Shown here one piece after another: positions 41,243 to 57,605 of a stretch of DNA of 64,000 nucleotides. The notes beneath the pieces were generated by a model, which was not told the origin of the DNA, did no database searches, and was given only the letters and a program-made list of their open reading frames with translations. The position numbers and the translations under genes are program-made. The stretch comes from Metapseudomonas otitidis (GTDB lineage Bacteria > Pseudomonadota > Gammaproteobacteria > Pseudomonadales > Pseudomonadaceae): positions 62,001-126,000 of the forward strand of contig NZ_FOJP01000008.1 of assembly GCF_900111835.1 (NCBI RefSeq), given 5' to 3'. The first letter of the stretch is position 1. Every line of letters starts with the position of its first letter.

Positions 41243-42355
41243 ATGGAGCGCATCGATCACGAACTGCCCTGGGGCCTGCCCGGTACCCGCCGCCAGCTGA
41301 GCGTCTTCCGCTTCGGCGCCGGCGCGCGCAAGGCGTACCTGCAGGCGTCCCTGCATGCCGACGAACTGCCGGGCATGCGCGTGGCGGTGGAGCTCAAGCG
41401 GCGCCTGGCCGAACTGGAGGCCGAAGGCCGCCTGACCGGCTGCATCGAACTGGTGCCGGTGGCCAACCCCATCGGCCTCGGCCAGGTGCTGCAGGCCACT
41501 CACCTGGGCCGTTTCGAGTTCACCAGCGGGCGCAACTTCAACCGGGGCTTCGTCGGCCTGGCGGCCCAGATCGAGGCCGGCCTTGAAGGGCGTCTGGGTG
41601 ATGATGCCGATGCCAACCGCACCACCATCCGCGAGGCCATGCAGGCCGCCCTGTGCCAACTGCCGCCGGCCACTTCGGAGCTGGAGGGCCTGCAGCGCCT
41701 GCTGCTGACCCATGCCTGCGACGCCGACCTGGTGCTGGATCTGCATTGCGACCTGGAGGCGGCCGTGCACCTGTACTGCCTGCCGCAGCACGCCGCGCCG
41801 CTGGCCGGGCTCTCGGCCCGCCTGGGGGCCGCGGCCGTGCTCACCGCTGAAGAGTCCGGTGGCAGCTCCTTCGACGAGGCCTGCTCGCTGCCCTGGCTGC
41901 GCCTGGCCCGGCGCTTCCCGCAGGCGTCGATTCCGCTGGCCTGCGTGGCCAGCACGGTCGAGCTGGGCGGCGTGGCCGATACCGACCGCCCGCTGTCCGA
42001 GGCTCGCGCCGAGGCCATTCTCGCAGTGCTCGCCGAGCACGGGTTGATCGACGGTGACTGGCCGGCCGCGCCGCCGGCACGGTGCGAGCCGACCCCCTTC
42101 GAGGGCACCGAACTGCTCTATCCGCCCCACGCCGGTGTGGTCAGCTTCCTGCAGCCTGCCGGTGCGCGGGTCAGGGCTGGCGAGCCGCTGTTCGAAGTGA
42201 TCGACCCCTTGAGCGACCGCCATTCCACGGTGTGCGCCACGGTGGACGGCGTGCTGTTCGCCCGTGAGCGCACCCGCTTCGCCCAACCCGGACTTTGGCT
42301 GGCCAAGGTGGCCGGCCGTGAACCCATTCGTCAGGGACGCTTGCTGAGCGACTGA
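41243..42355 (+). CDS. aotO: AotO, succinylglutamate desuccinylase/aspartoacylase family protein
   Basis: The 370-aa protein belongs to the zinc AstE/AspA peptidase-like family: HADELPG (zinc ligands His and Glu) near residue 35 and LDLHCDLEAAVH further on. In P. aeruginosa aotO lies at the same place in the operon and was reported not to be needed for arginine uptake, so its substrate is unknown. It starts 4 bp after aotM. Confidence 0.88.
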   Translation: MERIDHELPWGLPGTRRQLSVFRFGAGARKAYLQASLHADELPGMRVAVELKRRLAELEAEGRLTGCIELVPVANPIGLGQVLQATHLGRFEFTSGRNFNRGFVGLAAQIEAGLEGRLGDDADANRTTIREAMQAALCQLPPATSELEGLQRLLLTHACDADLVLDLHCDLEAAVHLYCLPQHAAPLAGLSARLGAAAVLTAEESGGSSFDEACSLPWLRLARRFPQASIPLACVASTVELGGVADTDRPLSEARAEAILAVLAEHGLIDGDWPAAPPARCEPTPFEGTELLYPPHAGVVSFLQPAGARVRAGEPLFEVIDPLSDRHSTVCATVDGVLFARERTRFAQPGLWLAKVAGREPIRQGRLLSD

Positions 42356-42379
42356 TCCAATCGCATCGAGACCGAGACC

Positions 42380-43144
42380 ATGTACAAACTGGAAGTCCAA
42401 GACCTGCACAAGCGCTACGGCAGCCATGAAGTCCTCAAGGGCGTCTCCCTGGCCGCCAAGGCGGGCGATGTGATCAGCATCATCGGCTCGAGCGGATCGG
42501 GCAAAAGTACCTTCCTGCGCTGCATCAACCTGCTGGAGCAGCCCCACGGCGGCAAGATCCTGCTCAATGGCGAGGAGCTCAAGCTGGTGGCCAACAAGGA
42601 CGGCGGCCTCAAGGCGGCCGACCCCAAGCAGCTGCAGCGCATGCGTTCGCGCCTGGCCATGGTGTTCCAGCACTTCAACCTGTGGTCGCACATGAGCGCC
42701 CTGGAGAACGTCATCGAAGCGCCGGTGCACGTGCTCGGCGTGTCGAAGAAGGAAGCCATCGAGAAGGCCGAGCACTACCTGGCCAAGGTCGGCGTGGCCC
42801 ACCGCAAGGACGCCTACCCGGCGCACATGTCCGGCGGTGAGCAGCAGCGCGTCGCCATCGCCCGCGCCCTGGCGGTGGAGCCGGAGGTGATGCTGTTCGA
42901 CGAGCCCACTTCCGCCCTCGACCCCGAACTGGTGGGCGAGGTGCTCAAGGTGATGAAGGACCTGGCCTTGGAAGGCCGCACCATGGTGGTGGTCACCCAC
43001 GAGATGGGCTTCGCCCGCGAGGTGTCCAACCAGTTGATTTTCCTGCACAAGGGCGTGGTCGAAGAGACCGGCTGCCCGAAGGATGTGTTGGCCAATCCAC
43101 AATCCGAGCGGCTCAAGCAGTTCCTCTCCGGAAGCCTCAAGTAA
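42380..43144 (+). CDS. aotP: Arginine/ornithine ABC transporter ATP-binding protein
   Basis: The 254-aa ATPase has Walker [10 protein letters not shown], signature [16 protein letters not shown] and Walker [15 protein letters not shown], with the switch His in VVVTHEMGF. It energises AotQM. It is followed by argR in the same operon, so uptake and the regulator are induced together. Confidence 0.95.
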   Translation: MYKLEVQDLHKRYGSHEVLKGVSLAAKAGDVISIIGSSGSGKSTFLRCINLLEQPHGGKILLNGEELKLVANKDGGLKAADPKQLQRMRSRLAMVFQHFNLWSHMSALENVIEAPVHVLGVSKKEAIEKAEHYLAKVGVAHRKDAYPAHMSGGEQQRVAIARALAVEPEVMLFDEPTSALDPELVGEVLKVMKDLALEGRTMVVVTHEMGFAREVSNQLIFLHKGVVEETGCPKDVLANPQSERLKQFLSGSLK

Positions 43145-43174
43145 ATCGTGCCGACTGAGGCTAAGCTGCCTGCC

Positions 43175-44155
43175 ATGACTGCCCAACGAATCGGTTTCCT
43201 GCTCTGGCCCGGCACCAAGGCCATGACCCTGGCGCTGGCCGAGGAGGCCCTGCGCGTCGCCCAGCGCCTGCACCCGGAAGTGGTCTACGACCTGCACTTC
43301 CTCCAGGCCGAGGCACCGGCCGAAGGCGGCTGGCGCCTGCCGGGCGAGCCCTGGACCGGCAAGCTGGAAGGGCTGACACGCCTGTTCCTGCTGGCCGACG
43401 AGCCACCGGCGACGGTGTCCGTTGGGCTGGCCACGGCACTGAAGCAGGTGGCCCGCACCGGCTGCGTGGTGGGCGGGCTCTCCGCCGGGGTCTACCCGTT
43501 GGCGCAACTGGGCCTGCTGGACGGTTACCGCGCGGCGGTGCACTGGCGCTGGCAGGATGATTTCAGCGAGCGCTTCCCCAAGGTCATCGCCACCAGCCAC
43601 CTGTTCGACTGGGACCGCGACCGCCTTACCGCCTGCGGCGGCCTGGCGGTGCTCGACCTGCTGCTGGCGGTGCTGGCCCGTGACCACGGCGCCGAGCTGG
43701 CCGGCGCCGTGTCCGAGGAACTGGTGGTGGAGCGCATCCGCGAAGGCGGCGAACGCCAGCGCATCCCGCTGCAGAACCGCCTCGGCTCCAGCCACCCGAA
43801 GCTCACCCAGGCGGTGCTGCTGATGGAGGCCAACATCGAGGAGCCGCTGACCACCGACGAGATCGCCCAGCACGTGTGCGTGTCGCGCCGCCAGCTGGAG
43901 CGCATCTTCAAGCAGTACCTCAACCGCGTGCCCAGCCAGTACTACCTGGAACTGCGCCTGAACAAGGCCCGGCAGATGCTGATGCAGACCAGCAAGTCGA
44001 TCATCCAGATCGGTCTGTCCTGCGGCTTCTCCTCCGGCCCGCACTTCTCCAGCGCCTACCGCAACTTCTTCGGCGTCACCCCCCGCGAAGACCGCAACCA
44101 GCGGCGCAGCGGCGGCCCCTTCGACAACCAGCCGGCACTGTCCGAGCGCGGTTGA
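43175..44155 (+). CDS. argR: Arginine-responsive regulator ArgR, AraC family
   Basis: Pseudomonas ArgR activates aru and aot genes and represses arginine synthesis. The N-terminal GATase-like ligand domain (about residues 1-190) is followed by an AraC DNA-binding domain with IAQHVCVSRRQLERIFKQYLNRVPSQYYLELRLNKARQML and GFSSGPHFSSAYRNFFG. The start MTAQRIGFLLWPGTKA fits homologues; a GTG at 43148 would add nine residues. The length is 326 aa. Confidence 0.94.
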   Translation: MTAQRIGFLLWPGTKAMTLALAEEALRVAQRLHPEVVYDLHFLQAEAPAEGGWRLPGEPWTGKLEGLTRLFLLADEPPATVSVGLATALKQVARTGCVVGGLSAGVYPLAQLGLLDGYRAAVHWRWQDDFSERFPKVIATSHLFDWDRDRLTACGGLAVLDLLLAVLARDHGAELAGAVSEELVVERIREGGERQRIPLQNRLGSSHPKLTQAVLLMEANIEEPLTTDEIAQHVCVSRRQLERIFKQYLNRVPSQYYLELRLNKARQMLMQTSKSIIQIGLSCGFSSGPHFSSAYRNFFGVTPREDRNQRRSGGPFDNQPALSERG

Positions 44156-44385
44156 TCACCGGTGCCGGGCGGGCGGTATGCAGCGCCCGGCGCCTCGTTC
44201 CTGTCTTCCTTGTGCTGGCAGCCCCGGTCGAGGGTGCTCTGTGCCGGTGTATGGCGTCTCGATGCGCCGTCTCGCCCCGTGTCCTTGCGCATGACGGATA
44301 CCCGCCGGTCATCCCGTGGCGAATACGCTGTGCCCCGTGCGTCCTGTGGCGATCCGCGTTTAAACTGCGCCTTCCCGACGCTTTC
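44156..44385. other. Intergenic stretch between argR and the aruC operator
   Basis: No gene and no convincing terminator is seen in this stretch. Confidence 0.35.
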
Positions 44386-45736
<1,351 letters not shown>

Positions 45737-45746
45737 GGGCCCGGAA

Positions 45747-45771
45747 GGCGCGGCACAGGAGGTGCCGCGCC
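45747..45771 (+). other. Intercistronic hairpin after aruC
   Basis: A perfect 10-bp stem (GGCGCGGCAC/GTGCCGCGCC) with an AGGAG loop, no T run. It may act as an RNA processing or stability element between aruC and aruF rather than a terminator. Confidence 0.5.
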
Positions 45772-45880
45772 GCACAACCAGGGATGAAGGTTTTTCATGC
45801 GTGATCGGCGGCCCATTGGCCGCCGTTTTCTCCGGTCGGCCAACGGCGCCGCCGGAGCCTTTATTGAAGGAGTGACTCCC

Positions 45881-46897
45881 ATGCTGGTGATGCGCCCCGC
45901 GCAAATGGCCGACCTCGCCGATGTTCAGCGACTGGCCGCGGACAGCCCCGTGGGTGTCACGTCCCTCCCGGACGACGCCGGTCGCCTGGGCGAGAAGATC
46001 ACCGCCTCCGAAGCGTCCTTCGCTGCCGAAGTGAGCTTCAACGGTGAGGAGAGCTATTTCTTCGTGCTGGAAGACACCGAGCGCGGCTGCCTGGTGGGCT
46101 GCTCCGCCATCGTCGCCTCCGCCGGTTTCTCCGAGCCCTTCTACAGCTTCCGCAACGAGACCTTCGTGCATGCGTCCCGGGAGCTGAAGATCCACAACAA
46201 GATCCACGTCCTCTCGCTGTGCCACGACCTCACCGGCAACAGCCTGCTGACCAGCTTCTACGTCGAGCGCGACCTGGTGAACACCGCCTTCGCCGAACTC
46301 AACTCCCGCGGCCGCCTGCTGTTCATGGCCAGCCACCCCGAGCGTTTCGCCGATGCGGTGGTGGTGGAGATCGTCGGCTACAGCGACGACCAGGGTGAGT
46401 CGCCGTTCTGGAACGCCGTCGGGCGCAACTTCTTCGACCTCAACTACGTCGAGGCCGAGCGCCTGTCGGGGCTGAAGAGCCGCACCTTCCTCGCCGAGCT
46501 GATGCCGAACTACCCCATCTACGTGCCGCTGCTGCCCGACGAGGCCCAGGAGTCCATGGGGCAGGTGCACCCGCGCGCGCAGATCACCTTCGACATCCTC
46601 ATGCGCGAAGGCTTCGAGACCGACAACTACATCGACATCTTCGACGGTGGCCCGACCCTGCACGCCCGCACGTCCGGCATCCGTTCCATCGCCCAGAGCC
46701 GCGTGGTGCCGGTGCGCATCGGTGCCGCGCCCAAGGTGGGCCGCCAGTACCTGGTGAGCAACGGTCAGCTGCAGGACTTCCGCGCTGTGGTGGCCGAGCT
46801 GGACTGGGCCCCGGGCAAGCCGGTGGAACTCACCGCCGAAGCCGCCGAAGCCCTGGGCGTCGGCGAGGGCGCCAGCGTGCGCCTGGTGGCGATTTAA
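45881..46897 (+). CDS. aruF: Arginine/ornithine succinyltransferase subunit alpha
   Basis: AruF and AruG together form the succinyltransferase that starts the AST pathway: arginine plus succinyl-CoA gives N2-succinylarginine. The 338-aa protein has the AstA family pattern (LVMRPAQMADLADVQRLA, SVPTLF-like centre VLSLCHDLTGNSLLTSFY, FLAELMPNYPIYVPLL). The start is the ATG after GAAGGAGTGACTCCC. The next gene is a paralogue. Confidence 0.94.
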   Translation: MLVMRPAQMADLADVQRLAADSPVGVTSLPDDAGRLGEKITASEASFAAEVSFNGEESYFFVLEDTERGCLVGCSAIVASAGFSEPFYSFRNETFVHASRELKIHNKIHVLSLCHDLTGNSLLTSFYVERDLVNTAFAELNSRGRLLFMASHPERFADAVVVEIVGYSDDQGESPFWNAVGRNFFDLNYVEAERLSGLKSRTFLAELMPNYPIYVPLLPDEAQESMGQVHPRAQITFDILMREGFETDNYIDIFDGGPTLHARTSGIRSIAQSRVVPVRIGAAPKVGRQYLVSNGQLQDFRAVVAELDWAPGKPVELTAEAAEALGVGEGASVRLVAI

Positions 46898-46959
46898 CCC
46901 CGAGTGCCAGCCCTGGGCGGCGTGCCGCCCGACCTGCCGCTCGCAGCACGAAGCTCTAA

Positions 46960-50798
<3,839 letters not shown>

Positions 50799-50883
50799 GC
50801 GGCGTGCGGCCGGCGGTGAGGTGTTCCTCGGAACCCTCCGCCCCGCCCGCCGCTCTCAGCCTTACGATCCTGGAGTTCTACAC

Positions 50884-51174
50884 ATGTCCGACGCCCTGCA
50901 ACTCATCCTCGAAGACACCGACGGCACCCAGCTGGAAACGTCCTGCACCCGTTTTGCCGTGGTCTGGCAGGGCAAGGAGGTCTGGATCCAGACCGCCGGC
51001 AACGGCCAACTGCTGATCGGCGTTGACGTGGAGGAGGGCGATACCGAGTACGCCAACCTGCTGCTGCGCCCGCTGGCCACCAACCTGGTGAGCCTGCAGC
51101 TGGAGATGGAACCGGCCGACGCCGACGACGAAGACGGCCACGTACACGGGCCGGACTGCAACCACGACCACTGA
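50884..51174 (+). CDS. Small aru-operon protein with His-rich C-terminus, function unknown
   Basis: The 96-aa acidic protein lies between aruB and aruE, where P. aeruginosa has PA0900. It contains no known domain. The C-terminus [13 protein letters not shown] holds four His and one Cys in the last 11 residues, a likely metal site. Since AruE is a zinc enzyme and the two genes are 10 bp apart, a role in metal supply or regulation is possible but unproved. Confidence 0.7.
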   Translation: MSDALQLILEDTDGTQLETSCTRFAVVWQGKEVWIQTAGNGQLLIGVDVEEGDTEYANLLLRPLATNLVSLQLEMEPADADDEDGHVHGPDCNHDH

Positions 51175-51184
51175 GGACGCGCGG

Positions 51185-52180
51185 ATGCTGGCCCTTGGCA
51201 AGCTGCTTGAACTGACCCTGGCCGGCCGTGAGCCGACCGAGAAGATTCAACTGACCGCCGAGGGCACGCGCCTGCACTGGCTGGCGGAGGGCGCCCTGGA
51301 GGTGACCCCGCCCGCCGGCGCCGATGACGGCCTGGACCTGCTGCTCTCCGCCGGCATCCACGGCAACGAGACGGCGCCGATCGAGCTGCTCGACCGGCTG
51401 ATCCAGGGTGTGGCCCGGGGCGAATTGAAACCCCGCGCGCGCATCCTCTTCCTGCTCGGCAACCCCGAGGCCATGCGCCGGGGCGAGCGCTACGTGGAGC
51501 AGGACATCAACCGCCTGTTCAACGGCCGCCACGAGCAGACCAGCGGCACCGAGGCCATGCGCGCCAACGAACTGGAACACTTGGCCGCTGCGTTCTTCGC
51601 CCGCGAGGGCCGCACCCGCCTGCACTACGACATGCACACCGCCATCCGCGGTTCGCGCATCGAACAGTTCGCCCTCTATCCCTACCGCGAGGGGCGTGCC
51701 CATTGCCCCCGCGAACTGGCGCGCCTGGCCGCTGCCGGGGTCGAGGCCGTGCTGCTGCAGAACAAGACCGGCATCACCTTCAGCTCCTACACCTACGCGC
51801 GGCTGGAGGCCGAGGCCTTCACCCTGGAACTCGGCAAGGCGCGGCCGTTCGGGCAGAACGAGGGCGTGAACCTCGACCGCCTGGAGACCCGCCTGCGTCA
51901 GTTGATCGAGGGCGCCGAGCCGGAGGCGGACACGCTGGGCGACCTCAAGCTGTTCGCCGTGTCCCGCGAGGTGATCAAGCACAGCGATGCCTTCCGCCTG
52001 CACCTGCCCGACGACGTGGAGAACTTCAGCGAGCTGCCCACCGGCTACCTGCTGGCCGAGGACATCGCCGGGACCCGCTGGGTGGTGGAGGAGCAGGGCG
52101 CGCGTATCATCTTCCCCAACCCCAAGGTGAAGAACGGCCTGCGCGCCGGCATCCTCATCGTGCCCGCCAACGTCGACTGA
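51185..52180 (+). CDS. aruE: Succinylglutamate desuccinylase
   Basis: AruE releases glutamate and succinate, the last step of the AST pathway. The 331-aa protein is a zinc peptidase-fold enzyme with [13 protein letters not shown] (His and Glu ligands), the third ligand His in [12 protein letters not shown], and the catalytic Glu in [12 protein letters not shown]. The start is ATG with GGACGCGCG, a weak site. Confidence 0.94.
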   Translation: MLALGKLLELTLAGREPTEKIQLTAEGTRLHWLAEGALEVTPPAGADDGLDLLLSAGIHGNETAPIELLDRLIQGVARGELKPRARILFLLGNPEAMRRGERYVEQDINRLFNGRHEQTSGTEAMRANELEHLAAAFFAREGRTRLHYDMHTAIRGSRIEQFALYPYREGRAHCPRELARLAAAGVEAVLLQNKTGITFSSYTYARLEAEAFTLELGKARPFGQNEGVNLDRLETRLRQLIEGAEPEADTLGDLKLFAVSREVIKHSDAFRLHLPDDVENFSELPTGYLLAEDIAGTRWVVEEQGARIIFPNPKVKNGLRAGILIVPANVD

Positions 52181-52295
52181 TCCAGTGGGCCGAGCCCTTG
52201 CGGGCTGAGGCCCACTCCGTGGGGCGCCTGGCGCCCCTTGCCCCACCCGCCGCGCTCCTTTAGGGTCACCCCCTTACCCAGCCAAGGAGCCCGAG

Positions 52296-53306
52296 ATGTC
52301 CGTCATAGACCTGCGCAGCGACACCGTCACCCAACCCACTCCGGGCATGCGCGAAGCGATGAGCCGCGCCCCGCTGGGTGATGACGTCTATGGCGAAGAC
52401 CCCACCGTCAACCGCCTGGAAGCCTGGCTGGCCGAGCGCCTGGGGTTCGAGGCAGCGCTGTTCGTCCCCACCGGCACCATGAGCAACCTCCTGGGCCTGA
52501 TGGCGCACTGCCAACGGGGCGACGAGTACATCGTCGGCCAGCAGGCGCACACCTATAAGTACGAAGGCGGCGGCGCGGCGGTGCTGGGCTCGATCCAGCC
52601 ACAGCCCATCGAGGGCGAGGCCGACGGCAGCCTGGACCTGGCGAAGGTGGAGGCGGCCATCAAGCAGGACGACTTCCACTTCGCCCGCACCCGCCTGCTG
52701 GCGCTGGAGAACACCATGCAGGGCAAGGTCCTGCCCCTGGCGTACCTGGCAGCGGCCCGCGAGCTGACCCGCCGCCGTGGCCTGGCGCTGCACCTGGACG
52801 GCGCGCGGCTGTACAACGCCGCCGTGAAGCTGGGAGTGGACGCCGCCGAGATCACCCGTCATTTCGACTCCGTCTCCGTGTGCCTGTCCAAAGGGCTGGG
52901 CGCGCCGATCGGGTCGGTGCTGTGCGGCGGGGCCGAGTTCATCCAGCGTGCTCGCCGGCTGCGCAAGATGGTCGGTGGCGGCATGCGCCAGGCAGGCCTG
53001 CTGGCCGCCGCCGGGCACTACGCCCTGGAGCACCAGGTGGCGCGCCTGGCCGACGACCACGCCAAGGCCGCACGCCTGGGTGAAGGGCTTGCGGCACTGG
53101 GTTTCAGTGTGGAGCCGGTGCAGACCAACATGGTCTATGTCGACATCGGCGAGCGGGCCGCTGCCCTCAAGGCCTTCATGGCCGAGCGCGGCGTGATAGT
53201 GAGCGCGGCGGCACGCCTGCGCATGGTCACCCACCTGGATGTCGACGCCGCCGGAATCGAGCGGGTGATCGAGGGTTTTGCCGCGTTTCTGGATCATGCG
53301 GGCTGA
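52296..53306 (+). CDS. Low-specificity L-threonine aldolase
   Basis: The 336-aa PLP enzyme splits threonine or allo-threonine into glycine and acetaldehyde. The N-terminal [18 protein letters not shown], the Asp in [14 protein letters not shown], and the PLP lysine in [13 protein letters not shown] are family marks. CAAGGAG lies 8 bp before the ATG. It stands between aruE and alaS as in P. aeruginosa (PA0902), with 115 bp on the left that hold a promoter site at best. Confidence 0.92.
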   Translation: MSVIDLRSDTVTQPTPGMREAMSRAPLGDDVYGEDPTVNRLEAWLAERLGFEAALFVPTGTMSNLLGLMAHCQRGDEYIVGQQAHTYKYEGGGAAVLGSIQPQPIEGEADGSLDLAKVEAAIKQDDFHFARTRLLALENTMQGKVLPLAYLAAARELTRRRGLALHLDGARLYNAAVKLGVDAAEITRHFDSVSVCLSKGLGAPIGSVLCGGAEFIQRARRLRKMVGGGMRQAGLLAAAGHYALEHQVARLADDHAKAARLGEGLAALGFSVEPVQTNMVYVDIGERAAALKAFMAERGVIVSAAARLRMVTHLDVDAAGIERVIEGFAAFLDHAG

Positions 53307-53419
53307 AATCCCCCCGATAGCCCCTTTCTATCGCACAAGGCACTATCCGCGCGGCAAAGGGCCGATATAATGCGGCCCTTTGCCGGCGATTCTTGACCGC
53401 AGATTCCGTGGACGAACCT

Positions 53420-56041
53420 ATGAAAAGCGCAGAAATCCGTGAAGCCTTCCTGAGCTTCTTCGAAGAGAAGGGGCACACCCGCGTCGCCTCCAGCTCCCTG
53501 ATCCCGGGCAACGACCCGACCCTGCTGTTCACCAACGCGGGCATGAACCAGTTCAAGGACTGCTTCCTGGGCCTGGAAAAGCGCGCCTACACCCGTGCCA
53601 CCACCAGCCAGAAGTGCGTCCGCGCCGGCGGCAAGCACAACGACCTGGACAACGTCGGCTACACCGCGCGCCACCACACCTTCTTCGAAATGCTGGGCAA
53701 CTTCAGCTTCGGCGACTACTTCAAGCGCGATGCCATCCACTACGCCTGGGAATTCCTCACCGGCGACAAGTGGCTGAAGCTGCCCAAGGAAAAGCTCTGG
53801 GTCACCGTCTACGCCAGCGACGACGAGGCCTACGACATCTGGACCCAGGAAGTCGGCATCCCTGCCGAGCGCATGGTCCGCATCGGTGACAACAAGGGCG
53901 CGCCCTATGCGTCCGACAACTTCTGGGCGATGGGCGATACCGGCCCGTGCGGCCCCTGCACCGAGATTTTCTACGACCACGGCCCGGAAATCTGGGGCGG
54001 CCCGCCCGGTTCCCCTGAAGAGGACGGTGATCGCTACATCGAGATCTGGAACAACGTCTTCATGCAGTTCAACCGCACCGCCGATGGCGTGATGCACCCG
54101 CTGCCGGCACCCAGCGTGGACACCGGCATGGGCCTGGAGCGCATCAGCGCCGTGCTGCAGCACGTGCACTCGAACTACGAGATCGACCTGTTCCAGAGCC
54201 TGCTCAAGGCCGCCGCCGAGGCCATCGGCTGCGCCAACGACGACGCCCCGTCCCTGAAGGTCGTGGCCGACCACATCCGCTCCTGCTCCTTCCTGGTGGC
54301 GGACGGTGTGCTGCCGTCCAACGAAGGCCGTGGCTACGTGCTGCGCCGCATCATTCGCCGCGCCTGCCGCCACGGCAACAAGCTGGGCGCCAAGGGCACC
54401 TTCTTCCACAAGATCGTTGCTGCCCTGGTGGCCGAGATGGGCGAGGCCTTCCCCGAGCTCAAGCAGCAGCAGGCGCACATCGAGCGCGTGCTGAAGACCG
54501 AGGAAGAGCAGTTCGCCAAGACCCTGGAGCATGGCCTGAAGATCCTCGAGCAGGACCTCGCGTCCCTGCAGGGCCAGGTCATCCCGGGCGACATCGTCTT
54601 CAAGCTCTACGACACCTACGGGTTCCCGGTGGACCTGACCGCCGACATCGCCCGCGAACGCGAACTGACCGTCGACGAGGAAGGCTTCGAGCGCGAGATG
54701 GAAGCCCAGCGTGAACGCGCCCGCGCCTCCAGCGCCTTCGGCATGGACTACAACAGCCTGGTCAAGGTCGACGGTGACACCCGCTTCCTCGGCTACGCCG
54801 GTACCAGCGGCAGCGGCAAGGTCGTCGCGCTGTTCAAGGCCGGTGCTGCCGTCGACAGCCTCGCCGAAGGCGAGGAGGGCGTGGTGGTGCTGGACCAGAC
54901 CCCGTTCTACGCCGAGTCCGGTGGCCAGGTGGGCGACTGCGGTTACCTGGAAGGCGCCGGTGTGCGCTTCGACGTCCGTGACACCACCAAGGCCGGCGGT
55001 GCCTTCCTGCACCACGGCATCGTGGCCAAGGGCGGTCTCTCGGTCGGCGCCAGCGTCAAGGCCGAGGCCGACTCCACCGTTCGCAGTGCCACGGCGCTGA
55101 ACCACTCCGCGACCCACCTGCTGCACGCAGCCCTGCGTCGCGTGCTCGGTGAGCACGTGCAGCAGAAAGGCTCCCTGGTGGACAGCCAGCGCCTGCGTTT
55201 CGACTTCAGCCACTTCGAGGCCATCAAGCCCGAGCAGCTGAAAGCGCTGGAAGACATCGTCAACACCGAGATTCGTCGCAACACCGCAGTCGAGACCGAA
55301 GAGACCGACATCGAGACCGCCAAGGCCAAGGGCGCCATGGCGCTGTTCGGCGAGAAGTACGGCGACCAAGTACGCGTGCTGAGCATGGGCGGTGATTTCT
55401 CCGTCGAGCTCTGCGGCGGTACCCACGTCTCCCGCACGGGCGACATCGGCCTGTTCAAGATCACCAGCGAAGGCGGCGTAGCCTCCGGCGTGCGCCGTAT
55501 CGAGGCAGTCACCGGTGCTGCAGCCCTGGCCTACCTGAACGGTGCCGAGGAGCAGCTGAAGGAAGCGGCCGTGCTGGTCAAGGGCAGCCGTGACAACGTC
55601 CTGGACAAGCTCGCAGCCCTGCTGGAGCGCAACCGCCAGCTGGAGAAGGAAGTCGACCAGCTCAAGGCCAAGGCGGCCAGCGCGGCCGGTGACGACCTGG
55701 CGGCATCGGCGGTGGAGGTCAAGGGTGTCAAGGTCCTGGCCGCGCGCCTGGACGTGGACGGCGACGCGCTGCTGGCGCTGGTCGACCAGTTGAAGAACAA
55801 GCTCGGCCGCGCAGTGATCCTGCTCGGCGGGGCGCTGGAGGGCAAGGTGACACTGGTCGCCGGCGTCACCCAGGACCTGACCGGCCAACTCAAAGCCGGC
55901 GATCTGATGAAGCAGGCCGCGGCAGCGGTCGGTGGCAAGGGCGGTGGCCGTCCGGACATGGCGCGTGGCGGTGGTACCGACGCCGCAGCCCTGGACCAGG
56001 CCCTGGCACTTGCCGTTCCGTTCGTCGAGCAGGGGCTCTGA
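53420..56041 (+). CDS. alaS: Alanyl-tRNA synthetase
   Basis: The 873-aa class II synthetase charges tRNA-Ala. The catalytic domain (first 440 residues), the editing domain with the zinc ligands in [12 protein letters not shown] and [11 protein letters not shown], and the C-terminal coiled coil with the C-Ala domain are all present. The start [19 protein letters not shown] is conserved; an in-frame upstream GTG/ATG would add nine unconserved residues. It is followed by lysC after 144 bp. Confidence 0.97.
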   Translation: MKSAEIREAFLSFFEEKGHTRVASSSLIPGNDPTLLFTNAGMNQFKDCFLGLEKRAYTRATTSQKCVRAGGKHNDLDNVGYTARHHTFFEMLGNFSFGDYFKRDAIHYAWEFLTGDKWLKLPKEKLWVTVYASDDEAYDIWTQEVGIPAERMVRIGDNKGAPYASDNFWAMGDTGPCGPCTEIFYDHGPEIWGGPPGSPEEDGDRYIEIWNNVFMQFNRTADGVMHPLPAPSVDTGMGLERISAVLQHVHSNYEIDLFQSLLKAAAEAIGCANDDAPSLKVVADHIRSCSFLVADGVLPSNEGRGYVLRRIIRRACRHGNKLGAKGTFFHKIVAALVAEMGEAFPELKQQQAHIERVLKTEEEQFAKTLEHGLKILEQDLASLQGQVIPGDIVFKLYDTYGFPVDLTADIARERELTVDEEGFEREMEAQRERARASSAFGMDYNSLVKVDGDTRFLGYAGTSGSGKVVALFKAGAAVDSLAEGEEGVVVLDQTPFYAESGGQVGDCGYLEGAGVRFDVRDTTKAGGAFLHHGIVAKGGLSVGASVKAEADSTVRSATALNHSATHLLHAALRRVLGEHVQQKGSLVDSQRLRFDFSHFEAIKPEQLKALEDIVNTEIRRNTAVETEETDIETAKAKGAMALFGEKYGDQVRVLSMGGDFSVELCGGTHVSRTGDIGLFKITSEGGVASGVRRIEAVTGAAALAYLNGAEEQLKEAAVLVKGSRDNVLDKLAALLERNRQLEKEVDQLKAKAASAAGDDLAASAVEVKGVKVLAARLDVDGDALLALVDQLKNKLGRAVILLGGALEGKVTLVAGVTQDLTGQLKAGDLMKQAAAAVGGKGGGRPDMARGGGTDAAALDQALALAVPFVEQGL

Positions 56042-56185
56042 TGCCGTTGGCGCCCGGTTGCCACACGCACCGGGCGCCCGCCGGAACCCTTCGCCAGGAG
56101 CTCCGCGCCACGCCCGGCGGGCCCTTGGCAGTGTCCTGCGTTGATTGTTTAATGGGCGCCCTTCACGGGATTAGGCGGCTTTGAA

Positions 56186-57424
56186 ATGGCTTTGATCGTA
56201 CAGAAGTTTGGGGGGACCTCGGTCGGCACCATCGAGCGCATCGAGCAGGTGGCCGAGAAGGTCAAGAAATTCCGCGAGCGCGGTGACGACATCGTCGTGG
56301 TGGTTTCCGCCATGAGCGGCGAAACCAATCGCCTCATCGATCTGGCAAAGCAGATCAGCGACAACAAGCCGGTTCCGCGTGAGCTGGACGTGATGGTGTC
56401 CACCGGCGAGCAGGTGACCATCGCCCTGCTGGCGATGGCGCTGATCAAGCGCGGTGTGCCGGCCGTCTCCTACACCGGCAACCAGGTCCGCATCCTCACC
56501 GACAGCGCCCACAACAAGGCGCGCATCCTGCAGATCGACGACCAGAAGATCCGCGCCGACCTCAAGTCCGGTCGCGTCGTGGTGGTGGCCGGTTTCCAGG
56601 GCGTGGACGAGCACGGCAACATCACCACCCTCGGTCGTGGTGGTTCTGACACCACCGGCGTGGCCCTGGCGGCTGCCCTGAAGGCGGACGAGTGCCAGAT
56701 CTACACCGATGTAGATGGCGTCTACACCACCGACCCGCGCGTTGTCCCCCAGGCCCGTCGCCTGGACAAGATCACCTTCGAGGAAATGCTGGAAATGGCC
56801 AGCCTCGGTTCGAAGGTGCTGCAGATCCGCTCGGTGGAGTTCGCCGGCAAGTACAACGTTCCGCTGCGCGTGCTGCACAGCTTCCAGGAGGGTCCGGGCA
56901 CCCTCATTACCCTTGATGAAGAGGAATCCATGGAACAGCCGATCATTTCCGGCATCGCCTTCAACCGCGACGAGGCCAAGCTGACCATCCGTGGCGTGCC
57001 GGACATCCCCGGCGTGGCCTTCAAGATCCTCGGCCCGGTGAGTGCGGCCAACATCGAAGTGGACATGATCGTGCAGAACGTCGCGCACGATAACACCACC
57101 GATTTCACCTTCACCGTGCACAACAATGACTACCAGAACGCCCTGGCCGTGCTGGAGAAGACCGCTGCCGAGATCGGTGCCCGTGAAGTCGGCGGCAACA
57201 CCAACATCGCCAAGGTTTCCATCGTCGGTGTCGGCATGCGCTCCCACGCGGGCGTCGCCAGCCGCATGTTCGAAGCCCTGGCCAAGGAAAGCATCAACAT
57301 CCAGATGATCTCGACTTCCGAGATCAAGGTCTCCGTCGTCATCGAGGAGAAGTACCTCGAACTGGCCGTCCGTGCCCTGCACACCGCCTTCGAACTGGAT
57401 GCACCCGCTCGACAGAGCGAGTGA
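56186..57424 (+). CDS. lysC: Aspartate kinase, alpha subunit
   Basis: LysC phosphorylates aspartate, the entry to lysine, methionine, threonine and diaminopimelate synthesis. The 412-aa protein has KFGGTSVG at the N-terminus, the catalytic [16 protein letters not shown] and [12 protein letters not shown] motifs, and two ACT domains in the C-terminal third for lysine/threonine feedback. The start follows a weak GGATTAGG site. An internal start probably yields a beta subunit. Confidence 0.96.
   Translation: MALIVQKFGGTSVGTIERIEQVAEKVKKFRERGDDIVVVVSAMSGETNRLIDLAKQISDNKPVPRELDVMVSTGEQVTIALLAMALIKRGVPAVSYTGNQVRILTDSAHNKARILQIDDQKIRADLKSGRVVVVAGFQGVDEHGNITTLGRGGSDTTGVALAAALKADECQIYTDVDGVYTTDPRVVPQARRLDKITFEEMLEMASLGSKVLQIRSVEFAGKYNVPLRVLHSFQEGPGTLITLDEEESMEQPIISGIAFNRDEAKLTIRGVPDIPGVAFKILGPVSAANIEVDMIVQNVAHDNTTDFTFTVHNNDYQNALAVLEKTAAEIGAREVGGNTNIAKVSIVGVGMRSHAGVASRMFEALAKESINIQMISTSEIKVSVVIEEKYLELAVRALHTAFELDAPARQSE
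56930..57424 (+). CDS. lysC: Aspartate kinase beta subunit from internal start in lysC
   Basis: An in-frame ATG at 56930 is preceded by GAAGAGGAATCC, an internal Shine-Dalgarno sequence of normal spacing. It would give a 164-aa product of the two ACT domains starting [11 protein letters not shown]. Alpha2-beta2 aspartate kinases with such internal starts are known in several bacteria, including Pseudomonas. The call rests on sequence only. Confidence 0.6.
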   Translation: MEQPIISGIAFNRDEAKLTIRGVPDIPGVAFKILGPVSAANIEVDMIVQNVAHDNTTDFTFTVHNNDYQNALAVLEKTAAEIGAREVGGNTNIAKVSIVGVGMRSHAGVASRMFEALAKESINIQMISTSEIKVSVVIEEKYLELAVRALHTAFELDAPARQSE

Positions 57425-57432
57425 GCCTTATA

Positions 57433-57471
57433 ACGAAAGGCGCGGCTCACCCCGCGCCTTTCGTCGTTTTT
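57433..57471 (+). terminator. Terminator of lysC
   Basis: The 13-bp perfect stem ACGAAAGGCGCGG/CCGCGCCTTTCGT is followed by CGTTTTT. Confidence 0.85.
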
Positions 57472-57605
57472 GGTCTGCGGTGGTGGAACTTTCCTTTTGC
57501 CACCGCTGGTCAATACTTGGGTGGACGCCCCTTGAAATTCATGGGGGGCCGACGCCATTTCTTTTTTGCAGACTGTCCCTGAAACACATCCGTGAGGAGA
57601 AAGGA

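Noticed and set aside
41186-44044. Open frame of about 950 codons opposite aotO, aotP and argR
   Set aside because: It crosses several certain genes on the other strand and has the composition of an antisense shadow.
53393-53420. Upstream start for alaS
   Set aside because: The extra nine residues are not part of the conserved N-terminus, and the ATG at 53420 fits the family.
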